Shown here piece by piece: positions 23,496 through 36,300 of a stretch of DNA of 64,000 nt. Position 1 is the stretch's first letter, and each line of letters opens with the position of its first letter. The notes beneath the pieces are model-generated. The model saw nothing but the letters and a program-made list of their open reading frames with translations. It searched no databases and had not been told where the DNA came from. Position numbers and translations under genes: made by a program. Origin of the DNA: Todiramphus chloris collaris (Eukaryota; Chordata; Aves; Coraciiformes; Alcedinidae); NCBI GenBank assembly GCA_025345505.1, contig JANVCC010000125.1, positions 916,400 through 980,399 on the forward strand. The letters are read 5' to 3'.

Positions 23496-26400
23496 CCATT
23501 TAGCTATGTGTTTATGTTCTGCTTTATATTCATTTCATCAATAACTGAAAAAGCAGGAAAAAATGTTATGGAAGGTCATGTTTTCTTGGCTCTTCTGGAA
23601 CTAGTCTTTTAAAGTGATGACTTACACGTGCTAATCGGGCCATAGGGAGAGACTTTTCCAGGTCTATTTATGAGAGCAATGTTCCAATGTCCATTTGCTG
23701 GTAGCATTAGATGTAGGAATTCTTTTCCTATTGAGGATTCTTTCATCTATAACCAGTCACTGGGTGGCAAGGTGGAACATTTTAGGACATACCAAATGGC
23801 ACTAGATATCTGTATTTAAGCAAATGAGTTGCAAGATAGGTTACCTCAAAAGTATATTGTATAAAAATCTGTTTTCCTTCAAGACAGAACTCGCTTTTGA
23901 ACTGTGTTCAGAGACAATTGGCTGCAAACAGAACCTAACACCATTCAGGAATTAATGCCCTGTTGTCATATGTAAAGATCAATGAGCCAAGACAGAGAGG
24001 TTTGTCTAATGTCTTCAATGGGATGTGATTCAGTGAACCAAAGCTAGACTAAGATGAGAAATCTGGAGTTGGGTTTTCATTGAAAAATTCAGATTTTTCC
24101 AAGGTGAAATTTTCTGAACAGACAGCTGTGGAAAGCACTGGTAATTTTCTCAGCCTCACAATAGAAACGATCAAAGCTAAGAAGTCCTGTGATTAGCTAA
24201 CTGTCCAAGTGCCAGTGTATTCAGCCATGAGAGACCTTATTTCAAGTTTCTCCTTAAAATAATTCAGATCAAAGTCTTCTTCAATCTAGGGGAATGCCCT
24301 AAATTCCGTATTATAAAATAATTCTCTTTACCTAAATGAATTTTTAATTATTCTATCAGGAGAGGAAATGAGAGAATTTCAACTGAAAATATAAAATGTC
24401 AAAGTGCTTAAAGCCTTCACCATAAACATTCCTAAATATAAGGCCTATTTTTACAACAGAGACTTCATCCTGGGTTTTCCAGGCTTTGCTTCAGCAGCCT
24501 GACTGTCCCAGTTCTTGTCCAAAGAAGAGATATTTTCACAGAATAAGGGCTAATAAGTTTCATCCTAATATAGACTTTTTTTTTTTCCTTTAGTGGATGG
24601 GTGGTGAGTTTTCAACCCTGTTATAGTTTTAGACTTCCTTTCTTTTAATGATAATTCTGAAATATTACAGCTATGCTCATTGTTGTAAACCAATTATTTG
24701 TAACCTCGGGCAACTTTCTAAATTATTGTTTTTCTTGGGGCTCCCTAAGTGTCTTTCAATTTAACTGCTACATTGCCATAGTTCCCCCACTCCTGAATGA
24801 CTCTCAGCCCCTGGTATCTATGCAGTTCGGAAGATGTTTTCTGCAAAAAGGATTGGAAAGTGTCTGTCAAGCAAAAGAAATGATTAATTCAAATTTATTT
24901 TTGTTTTCCTGCTTCTTTTTTTTTCCAGTTACCGTTCCCTTTAGTCAGATTTAGTAACCAGGACATGCAAGCCATAGCCCATCTACTTATCAATGGGCAG
25001 TTCTACCTATACATTTACTTAGACATTCAAGCTACATGGCAGCTCTCAGCTGCTTATTGATTTCACTCCATTAAAACAGATGGTTTTGTTTAGCATTGAA
25101 AAAGTGAACAATTTTCCTGACACCAACCACTTGTTTAATAGTCTTGGAATAATCTATATTTCATTAAAATGATGACTTATTACACCCAAGCACTCTCCTG
25201 TCTTCTTAACTATTGATTTAAGGCAGTTTAACACTTGTATAGCGTATAATAAATTGGTCTGGACTGGCAGCACTTTGTTATGAAGTCATTCTTAACTATA
25301 TCAACACTGAATTGGCAGATATTAGAGATGTTCCTCAGAGTATTTTCTGGGAAAGGATCTTTCCCACCAAGACACAGTCCGTACTTTTTTTTTTTTTTTT
25401 TTAATCTCATAAAACTTTTAGATAAGTAGAAGGTACCACAGTCAATATTCATAGCATGATTTATAGGAGAAAGAAGCTTTCCACTAAATCCTGACCGTAA
25501 ACCCAGTACTGTAAAGTATTTAGCACAGTAATCCATCTCATGGATATTTTAAACTGGGCATTAATGGTGCTGAAGTCGAGTAGCAGTGAATCACCTGTAT
25601 TAGGGAGAAGTAGTTAGGAACTTTATTAGGGGAAATGATTCAAACGTACCTAAGCCCTTTAGACCTTAATTCTCCAATCAGTGACTTTTTATTTTTTCAT
25701 ACTTTTTTTTTTTTCCCTGATCACTTTTTTAGCTGCTGCTATCACGAAAGCCTTGCTTTGCCATAGAGGAATAGATTCATCCTCCCTGTGCTTCCCAGAA
25801 GGCAAACAGCAGACAGAAGCAGGTTTCAAACATAACCTAGTTTATACACTTCCAGCAGATACTCCCCTGCTATTCTAATTCCACTTCAATTCACCTGAAG
25901 AAAGCAAAACAGACTCAGTTAATAGCTGGCAAAATGATGTTCTTGGAAACATCATTTCTTCTCAACACCCAAAAGAAGAATGCCCAGGAAAGTCCACAGG
26001 AGATATTAGTTGCTCCCAAGGATGATAATACCTCAAGTATGTTTCTTGCCTCCCTCAAAGTCTGGTTTCTGAAGTCAATAGTAGGATGTAGTCAGCCTAA
26101 AAGGGAGGTTTCAAGTCTGTTGCTATTTCATGGGGGGGGGATAGTGTAACAAAGGGGAAAAATATTCTTTGCAATGGAGGCAACATTTTGTAGATAGACA
26201 CTTTTGCTGCTTCTTACATACATTCACACAGTCTTTTCCTCCCATTGTCCATCTAGAAGGAGAAACAAGGGGAAGAAAAAAGCTCCTTTTATATAGAAAA
26301 AATATGATGGCTACAGCAGAGAAATGTTCAGGAAGAGCCAGATGAGGTTTGGAGCCTTTTTCATTCTAAATTGGACTTCAAGATGATGATGACAGCCCTG

Positions 26401-26904
26401 AGAGACAGTAGAGTGATATTATCTATTATCTTTTTTGTCAGAGAAGAACATCAGAGTACGGAGACTAAAGCCAAGCAATAGTCAATTACTATTTGATAAA
26501 TCTATAGACAGAAACAACTACTATGTTCTAACCACCCAAGTAATATTTTCAACTGTTCTGGGCAGTCGTGCACCTTTCTCCAGTGCAAGGGAGAGGAACA
26601 ACATCAGCAATTACCTTAGACTTACACTTACTTATGTACAGTGGCCTGCGGGTGCTTTGGCACCAACTCATCCTAGTCTGCACCTCCTGTCCCTCAGTAA
26701 GACTCCTTTCTTGTTCTGCAGACCCATGTTTCGTTTGGTGGAAACCTGAGGTGTAAGGAAACCAAGGGACAAAAGTGTACCTGTGTCTCGGCTTGGTATA
26801 AGAGAAGAGATAAGATTAATTTCTACCTTGAGGTCCTTACACGTAGGTATCTGTGAGAGGATGCTGACACATGAGCAAGGAATCTCATTTTCTATTACAG
26901 GCAC
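23496..26904. other. Unassigned stretch
   Basis: No gene or interspersed repeat recognised. T18 at 25385-25402 and a G9 run at 26132-26140 are the only simple features. Confidence 0.5.
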
Positions 26905-27026
26905 TGGTTGGGTAGGATGGGACTTTAAGCAACCTGGTCTAGTGGAAGATGTCCCTGCCCGTGGCAGGGAGGTTGGAACCAGAAGATCTTTAAGGTCCCT
27001 TCCAACCCAAACCATTCTAGGATTCA
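26905..27026 (+). mobile_element. CR1 LINE 3' end
   Basis: Clear plus-strand CR1 tail: AACCTGGTCTAGTGGAAG, TGTCCCTGCCCGTGGCAGG, then GTTGGAACCAGAAGATC, TTTAAGGTCCCTTCCAACCC and the terminal CCATTCTAGGATTC. It is truncated at its 5' side, so only the untranslated tail is present. Its match to the usual tail is good, suggesting a fairly young copy. The octamer end is reduced to about one and a half units. Confidence 0.93.
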
Positions 27027-30000
27027 GCTGCCTGAACATCCTTCTGGGACTAGGATTTTTCAGTAAGGGTTTACAGGAGACTCAGATGACTCTGAAGCAG
27101 CAACTGTAGAGCAGATGGATTATATCAGAGCAGCTCAGATGGCACCACATCACTAGTTTTAGGTAACCGAAGAACACGTGTCATTGGTGGAGCCTAGAGC
27201 ACAATTCAAGCACCCCTGAAACAAACATCTACACTTGTGTAAATCATTATCCAGACTCCCAACGACTGATTAGAGCTCCTTTGAGTATAGTGGGAACTTG
27301 TACATCTGGTACAGAAGTAGACACATCACCTCAGACGTCTTAATCTCTCACTGAACTTGATTTTTTATACCAAACAGGGGCTGGGAGCATGAGGATTTTG
27401 TAGATGAAGCGTAGCCTACACAAAAACCTACCTTCATGACACAGTGAAGTGACCTGAAAGAAAGCATATGTCAGCTCTGAATAAACTCCTCTGGTAGCCA
27501 GCACCAGGACAAGCACGATACTATTGAGCTCTTCCAGCATCTGTACATGGAGTTTCTCATCCAGACCTTGTTCAGGTACTTCTCACCATCACACTATACC
27601 TTTCTGATGGATCCTGAATGCCTTTCAGTAGCGTGTTAAGTGATGTAGCCAACATCTGTCACATGTAATTTGTCCTCTCCTTCCCGCTCCCCGAGGGAGG
27701 AATTATGCATGCAGTGTAGTGTTTTGGTTTAGTTCAGAATTTGTGCTTGCTTGTTTACAGATAAAAGATGCTGGGACAGAGTGACTCTAAGATGAAGGTC
27801 TCCTGCTGTGAATTCAGAGCTCTGAGGTTTTACCCGATTCAGAACCTTTGTGAGAAGCTGGCCTTCTGCTTAGCCATTTCTAAACGACCTCTCGTGTAGG
27901 CGAGTCAGAAGGGAAAAGTATTTTGCTGCTCACAAGGTTTTCTACTGTTTGCCTGCCTGAGAACACTAATAGACTGTTAATTAACAGTTTGCTGAAAGGT
28001 GGCAAGACCTTCTGACCTCTTGATCCGTCTGTGATGGTTGCTGTGCAGACAGCGGTAAGGCAGGAGCAAAAGAAATGTGCTTTGTGAAGGGAAGAGAAAG
28101 CAGCAAGCTTTGTGACGACCCTCATGGTCTGTCACAGCTTGTTCCACGTTAGCATAGTGGTTTTGAAGGCATCTCTGCAAAATGTACATTTTAAGTAGCA
28201 TCTCTGTTCACACTTTCTTCTACTAGGAGTAGGTGAAATATTAAAAGACATCATCAAGGCTAGAAGCAGAATTTAAAATAAAAGAAAATAACCTAAGCTG
28301 TACTTTTGTGAAGATAAATATGGTAAGTACAACAGATATAAAGGGAGAAAGTTCAGTCTTCTGACCTCACCAAGTCAATTTAGAGACTCTCATGCTTTGC
28401 AGGAACATGCAAAACGAAGTTCTGACCTATTTCAAACTTGGCTATAGCTCTAAATTAATCTAAATTTAGCTAAGTTCAGTGTAGCCTTCAGGAGAGCCAA
28501 ACCATGTAACTTGGTGTTGGATCCTGCATCCCACCTGCCAGAGCTTTGCTTACGATTACACATGCATTTGCAAAAGCATACCTTGAAAGGATGAGGTTCT
28601 AGTGTCCAGTTTAAACTTCCCCAGAAGTTTCTCCTTTGTACCTATACAGTGTCTAGTTCTTTATCCTGAACACCTCAATGAAATAATTTCCCACTGCTCT
28701 ACTGCTGTAAATTCCTCCTTCTGCATCAGATGATGGTTTGAGAGGAAAAGGGAGATCAAAATTTATGTCTTTTTGTATACGATTAATGGGTATTTATAAG
28801 ATAGTTTGCTGAAATGACAATTCTATCCTTCAGAGTTGAGCTGACATTTAAAAACTAATTAAGTTTTCCTACATCCACACCTATCTGGATTCCAGAAAAA
28901 TCACTCGGCTTCTGCAGTTCAGCTGCAAATCAAAATTCAACCCCATCAACCCAGAGGCACTTGCTTTTTTTAGAGTTCATAACCAACTCTGCAACTGAGC
29001 GTAAGGAGCAAAACAGTTACACAGGTTTACTCCAGCTCTCTCCACCGAAGTTCTCCCTGGCTTTTAACCTCCCTAAAATGGGAAGGGAGGAGGAAATACA
29101 GTCAAGGTCTTCTGCCTGCTCTTCTCAGCATAATGAATCCTCCCCCATGTTCATTTAGCTCATCCCCACTATAAAAATGACTTTTTCAATCAAAGCATTG
29201 TACTCCTTCCAAAGACATTAAGCCAAATGACAGAACATGAGCTGAAATGACAAGGACAAGCTAGCTCAGCGCAAGGCAAGGGGAGTTTCTAAAGTGAATG
29301 ATTGAAAACGAATACATACTTGGACTTTGCCCAAGGACTTTCAGCAATTTGTTCCTACAGAGAACCTGATTTTGGATCAGGATAGGAGAAAAATCAGGCA
29401 GCGAACAAGAAGACTTTTTACTGCTTTGTTCCTTGTTTTGTTTTTCGTGCTTACTTGCCACGTATAGTTCTGCTCATTATTTATGGGGTTACAACTTTCA
29501 CGTGCTCAAAGCCCAGAGAAACAAGTCAGAGTTAAAAAGCTAAGCTCTGTCTACTCCAGAGGAGGGACTAGGGCATGTCAGAATGAGACTCATAGGAGTA
29601 GTCATAGGGAATCGGTGGATTAATAAACAGAAAATCAGTAACACCTTTAGCAAGACCATGTCTGATGTCTACACTCTGCCAGAATTAGGAACTTACCTGA
29701 AGATCTGAGATAAGTGCCTATGCAAAAATCAGGACTCGCATATCAAACCAGCTTCTTGGAATCTGGTGTCTAATTTAGGTATTGGTAAGAGGATGCCTGC
29801 TTCACTTCCAGCTCCTAATAGAGCCCCAAGCTGACACGACTTGTCATGCAAACTAGAGACCCAAGTCACCTCAGGTTACCTTGGCTCACCTAAACCCAGG
29901 GGTGTCAAACCCTCACGGGTCACAGCCCAGGAGAGCACTACTTTGGAGACCCGTGGTTACGCATCTCTGAACTCTTTCTACTACCCACAATCAAAGGCAA

Positions 30001-33000
30001 AGGTCCTTGGGTAAGGGAGGCAAAAATGACCCTGACTCTGTAGCTTTTTTAGGTATAAGGCTTCTATTCTAAACTAGACAAGCTGGGACTCTACCTTGAA
30101 AACCCTGTTGAAGAGGAAATTTAACTGCTGTGCCGATCTGGTACAAGGTTTCTGAACCACTTTGTGTCCAGGGTCTCTATTCCTGGCTATCATTGCACAT
30201 TTGGAAATGATCCTTTCACATTGCATACCCCAAAGGAAGATACAAACAACTAGATTCCTCACATGGCAAACCACAACTTTTCTGAGAGCCATCGGAGGCT
30301 CAGGTTCAGGTGAGCTCTGAAAGAAATCTTTTACCAGCCTGAACCCACATTGAGAATATTTATATACTAACAAAACTCATCCTATGCAGCGACGCTCCAA
30401 GGAATGAATTGGTTTTTAGAAATTCTTTAAATTAAAAAGAAAGTAATTTAATTAAACAAAATTAAAAATAAATTTAAAAAATCTTTAAAATCTGAGAAAA
30501 GAAGACATCACTAAACCCATTTCCCCCCAACAGCACAAAACTTGATGGTTTATGTTAAATCCTTTAATCTCTACCAGATCGATCTCTTCCTTTTACGTAT
30601 CAATTATGGTAACATCAGTTGTTTCATTGCACGAAACACTTTTCTCCTTCCTCTCATAAAAGGACAAAACCTAGTCTGTAGCCAGGATCCACAAACATTT
30701 TGTCATACCCTCAGCCATCACAAAACCCAAGCGATTTGTCAACACCTAAGACCAGTTAGCATCTCCAGCACCCAACGGAGACCACGTTGTTTCTCTTTCT
30801 GTCTTTATGATCTTGTAGACAGCAAACTGCTTGAGCAGAGCTGCAGACATCTGTAAAGGTGTCCACAAGCACTTCCTACAATCTTGGGAGTACAGGAACT
30901 CCACTTGGGCATTACTTATCCATAGAAGAAATTCTCCCATCCACGATTCCACTAGGTTTGGCACCTCCACCCGATTTTAATCTGTCTTGGGAAATGACAG
31001 CAAATTACAAACACGGTGGTGTCAAAGAGCCCACAAATCAGTTCATTCATTTCCCTGACTGACTGTGAACAGCTGGAAATGAAGATCTACAAAGCATGTG
31101 CAGTCACAGCACGGTGTTTTAATGTACGCAAACAAGATGATTGATTATATGTGGACAAATAAGCTTCCCTGGAAACAAACTAATCACAGGGTTTAACCAC
31201 GTTGTGGTCTTCGAAAGCACTTACTATGAACGACGTTGATCGAAACACCAAGTGTGGTCTCCTTATCTGTTTTGTTTGGGTTTTTTTCAGTCTCCACTGC
31301 AGCCATCAGAGGTCTGAATGGACATACATCACTTTGCACCATTTCAGACCCTGGTTCTGTCCCTGTGTTCTGGGACTGCCTCCTTTAAAGGAGACTTTTT
31401 TTTATTTTCCTGAGCTACAGAAAAGCAATCAAGGTAGGCAATGCATGGGAAAAGGGTGACACTTTGTGGCAATACAGGAGAACTAAGGTCCCTTCATCCT
31501 TCTATATTTCATTTTCTTTTTAGGGTATCTTCCTGATGTCATAAAAATGTCAAGGTGTCAAAAGTAGGATGGACTTTGACTGTAATTATACATAGTCACT
31601 ATTAAAAACCAAAAGTGAACCTCTAAACCAACATGAGAATGATTTCGAGGGTGTGCTTGTGAAATCACAGCTAAGTCCTCATAAAGGTTACCACAAGTTT
31701 TCTTTCAAGTCCATCATATTCTACTAATTTGTGAAATGAGACTTTGTGGAAGATTTTGCATCTCCCAGAAGCAAATTAACTGCTCGCCTTTCCAGAGAAT
31801 GTCATTTCCTAAACAAATTCTTGTGAGCCCAGCTGCTCTGGACAGATCTTTCATTTTATGAAAATAAAATTAATGGAAGGTTCAGTCTTTTAGCAGAAAT
31901 TTCTGTCTACAGCCCACAATTGCTAGAACTCACCAGTGCCAAAATGCAGGTTTACCATGGAAAAAGGGGAGATATAAAGTCTGATGTTGATTAAAACAAA
32001 ACCAATGCACAATACAATGAGAATAATGAAGGTTAAAGAAAACAATCAATCCTGTACCTAAACAAACCAAGTTTTGCAAGCCACACCATGACTTCATCTG
32101 GATTGTCTGTTCTACGTGCGTAGGAGACAGAAAATGCCATCAGCGTGGTGGAAATGAAGAGATGAGCCTTTCAACTGCTTGCACTCCTTCTGCACACATC
32201 TTCTTTTCATCACGTCAGTGCACTAACGTTGTCTCCAGGATGTCTGCAGATATTTTCACTTTGATAGTAAACAAATCTACTGGTGAGTCCTTCCTACCTC
32301 ACCTCAATAAGATGATCTTCTTTAACCTAGGTATACACTAGATACTAATGGATGTGGACAACATATCAGTGAAAAAGTAGCTTCCCATTTCCTTGGGTCA
32401 CTGGTAGGACCACTTGACTTGTTCTGGTGCAGCTTTACTTCACGCCATGACTGTGTCACATGGAAATCCCATTTTGCTCAAGGGATAGAACTGACTCTTC
32501 CTATATAAAATAAATAAATAAATAAAATGTGGTGTTGTCAGTGGCACTGATAAAGAGAGAGCACTCAATTGATTTTTATGGGTCTGTTCCTTCCAGGAAT
32601 AATACTTCACGCTTCTTTACTTCAGGACACCCATGAAATTAGTGGCAAAGTCCATGCTGCAGGAAGAAACACTGGGATGCAGAGTGGTTTTACAATTAAC
32701 ACCGTGGAAAGAAGCAGTAGCTGGGAGTCCCACTTCACGAGCTCTCTTTTAGCAGATTGTTAACTTTTGACTAGAAATAAAAAAAGCATTTGCATAGCTA
32801 TCAAGGGCCAGGCTGGGTCACTGTAGCAGACAAGCAGACACCAGGCAGTGAAGCAATGCTGAGCGCTAAATCCAGGAGGAAGCAGTCACCCCTTCAACAC
32901 ATACACCCGTGGAAGTGTTAATAATGCTGAAAAAAAATATGAGATTAGGTGCCACTCATCCCAGATAACTTCAGGAGCTGGCTTTAGCCTGCTGGACCTA

Positions 33001-33267
33001 CTGACTGGCTGATTTTCCTGATTTCTCTCAATTTATTCAACGGAGGAGAGGAGGTCCCAGGAGGGAGTCATTCAGAGATCCCTGGATTAAGTCTGATTTT
33101 AATTCATTGACTGTCTGTGTTGAAGTACAGGAGCATTCGGTCGAGGTATCTAAGTGCATGAATGGCTTCAGGCTCTGAATCCCGCTTTCCCAGAGGGATT
33201 TAAAAGACTTTATTTCACCTCCTTGCCCTGAGGCATGAGCAGTTACACACCTCCTTCGTTCCTGACA
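27027..33267. other. Unassigned stretch
   Basis: About 6 kb without a recognised gene or interspersed repeat. It includes an AT-rich A/T-run patch (30420-30490) and an AAAT tetranucleotide run (32507-32527). A string near 29899 resembles one end of some hAT transposons but has no partner end. Confidence 0.5.
32507..32527. repeat. AAAT tetranucleotide run
   Basis: About five units of AAAT in tandem. Confidence 0.85.
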
Positions 33268-33385
33268 GAGGCTTTTCCAATCCTGTTCAAGGACCTCCAG
33301 TGATAGAGACCTCACAGATTCCAGGCAATCAATCCCAGTGCTATACTGGGAAGATTTTGTTGCAATTCAGATCAAACCTTAACCT
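33268..33385 (-). mobile_element. Ancient CR1/L3-type LINE relic
   Basis: The plus strand carries the reverse complement of an old amniote CR1/L3-type LINE 3' region: a CCTGTTCAAGGACCTCCAGT segment, GATAGAGACCTCACAG, CCAGGCAATC, CCCAGTGCT, then a decayed version of the segment that normally reads as a run of TTTCCTAA/AACCTAAA-type sequence. Divergence is high, so boundaries are approximate. It is the only LINE relic here on the minus strand and clearly older than the others. Confidence 0.6.
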
Positions 33386-36300
33386 GTATTTAGGTGTCTG
33401 CAGAGCACGTGTGTCTTCTTAGGAGCAAGGTGTCTAAGCACCCACTGCAGTCAGTGGGGAATCAGTCAATTTTCATTGCAAAACTGAATACTTTCAGTTT
33501 TTCTTCTTCTCTTCTTCTTCTTCAGTCTTCAGCTGCTTTGCCTTCTAGGTTTCTGCTTGCCACAGTTATTTTGATTAATCTTTAATTACCATACACGTAG
33601 GTGCAATTTCTCTTTTGAAACTGATAGCTGTTTTATGTGAACAGTCATCAAATTCATGCGGTAGTGATTCCATGTTTCCATGTATCCACCCCTCGTTTGT
33701 TAGAACCTTCTGAGAGCATGAGCCAAAACCTTTTTAAAATTAAAGTTTCTTTTCCAGTATTTACTTTTACCACCTTTATTCAGAACTCCTGTAACTCTGG
33801 CTTAGAAGAAAATCATAGTGGTTTGATGTAATGATATCATTTGGTCTTGTTGATTGCTACTGGTTTAGTTCTTCACTTCTTAAGGTAGAGATAATTAAAT
33901 GTGAGACTTTTAAAAGGAAATTTATCAAGTCTTCTAACTCCTTAATTTCCACTTTCTGTACTCAAAGTAGAAAGATCAGAAATCTTACCCTTTCATCACT
34001 AGTATTAGTATTTCCAGACATCTGCTAGTCATTGACCTTTTACAGGGAAACTTAAGAATGACATTAACTTGAGTATCAGATCAAGATTTTCCATGTTTCT
34101 TTTAATACTCAAAGAATGATTTCTTGTTAGACTTGATGAGTCTTGCACATTGCACTCCATATTGCTCCTCACTCTAACTTTCTGTTATGTGTTTATGCAA
34201 TCTTATTTCATTTTATGTTTATGTTCTTCTTTATTAATTGCACTTTCTATTTCTTCTTCCTTTTTGTATCTGAGTTTTGAGTTTTAACCGTCTTGTTGTT
34301 TCATTACTGTCCTTTATATGGAAAGGAACCATGTGCTCATGTACCTGGTTTACCTTTTTTTTCCTCAAAGAATTCTCAAGCCTCCTTCAGTCCTTCTCCC
34401 TTCAATTCACTTCTTCAGGAATTTTATCTAGAAGCTACCAAACTTTACTAATGATACACACTTTTGATGCACAGTGCTCTGTGTCTTAGCCTCTTCCTTT
34501 TTTTTCTTCTTCTTTCAGAATGATCCTCAGTCATTTCCTATTGACAGTACAGTCTGTGTAATTATCTCAAAGCTCTGCTACAGCAATTAAATTGTGGCCC
34601 TGATTATGTATTAAAGCTTTCAAATCTTTTTATCTTCATACCTCTCATGTCAGTACACACGTATCTAGGGTGTTCAGCACACCAATTATGGTTAAGTCTA
34701 GCCTCATTTTCCAGGAGGTAAGTGAAGTGCTGAGGTAAATGAACACATAGAAGCAGAGGATGCAATTCTCCATCCATTAACACCACGTGTGCAACCTCAC
34801 GTGTCCTTTTACGACATCTGAGCCACATAATGTCTCAGATTTTTCACCCAGCATCCAGCAGCAGCTCTGTTCCATGCAGCAGTATTTCCCCAGCATCATT
34901 CATGTTCATGTTTTCGATGACTCTGAGAGCACATTCAGCCTAAATAACCTCCTGGCAGTATCATATTCAGGATCTTGGGATATTATGTTCTAGAAGGAAC
35001 GTGTCTTTCTGAAATCTAAAATGTTTGAGCTGCCTCTACGTGTTTCTTCTCAAAGATGGTTGCTTTGGACCTCCTGCTTCTGAAAGAATGATGCTTTTTT
35101 CTTTTGTGTCACATGAACACAATTTTCATCTTCCATCAGAATAAGCATGACCATTCTTGATCTCAAGGTCACTGGGAGGAACTTTTTTGGGGGACTGCCT
35201 GGGCATATATGATTAGGACTTAGCCTCTTTGTAGTGTTTGATCAATTCAGCTCCCAGAATTTGGGAATTCCTAGCTTTAATTAGGGAATTCCTAGCTTTA
35301 ACTCACCGTGTTTCCAACTGGCTGACTAAAAGCAACACATCCCCTGTATTTTAAAGCATCACTTCTCTTTTGGACAGAAGTTATAGGCTGCAGGACTGTA
35401 CCCTTCCAAAGCAAAAAGTGAATACATCAACACAATGTGATTTCTGAATTAAATGAGTGGGATCCTTTTCCAGTGGGGATATTTAAAAATATAGAGCTTT
35501 GTAAAAAAAAAGAAACAAAGGAGTCTTGAATTGAAGATATGATGTGGCTGTCCAAGTAAGTCCTGATTTGAATGGTTCTGATTTGTACAACCTATCCTGA
35601 AGTGTCAGGATGTTACATGCTTTGCTGGCAAAATAAAGGGTATTTTTTGACTAAAAAAAAAAAAGAAAGAAAAAAGGGTAGTTAAAAATGTCTAGATCCC
35701 CCTCTGATTTCTTTCTGCACAAGAGGGTACCTGATGTTAATGAAGCAAGAATTTCCATGTCACATGATGACTGTAAATTGCTACACCGGAAATTATTTAC
35801 GCTGTGTAAATATAGGTGCTTAAATGGTGCGGCTATGTGCCTAAATTCTTTCTTTAAGCTGTAAAGTCAAACACTTTAATCTGGATAGAGCTCACATCAG
35901 TGGTATCTACCATGTTAAAAAACCCAGTATACTACCACTTGCACTGTCAGGGTGACCACCACTGTACAGAAATACGTAACAGATTCGTAGCTGCAATGCT
36001 GGCCAAGAGTTATGTTTATAATAGCAGATATGAGTGGGTTTTACCAAAATTTCATTAAATATCTACTAGAAGGATTTGACTCTTGTTAGCCTTAGGCTAT
36101 GTTTCCATGGCAGCCACGTTGCTGGTCATTACATTTCCACCTTCTTCCTTATGAGACTTTCTGCAACGGCCTTATGGTTTCATAATGCAGCGGAAAGGAA
36201 GAAATAAAAATGATACCTTCCTGTAAAATTAATGGGCTGGCATTGCTCAGGGGAGGGTTCAGCTAGAACAAGAAACAAGAGGGAAATGAGAAGGAGTCTG

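Noticed and set aside
24690..24725. MIR-like phrase (AACCTCGGGCAACTTTCTAA)
   Set aside because: Too short, with no flanking SINE sequence.
29897..29965. hAT transposon-like end (CAGGGGTGTCAAAC)
   Set aside because: No matching opposite terminal repeat or 8-bp target duplication was found; 14 bases are not enough.
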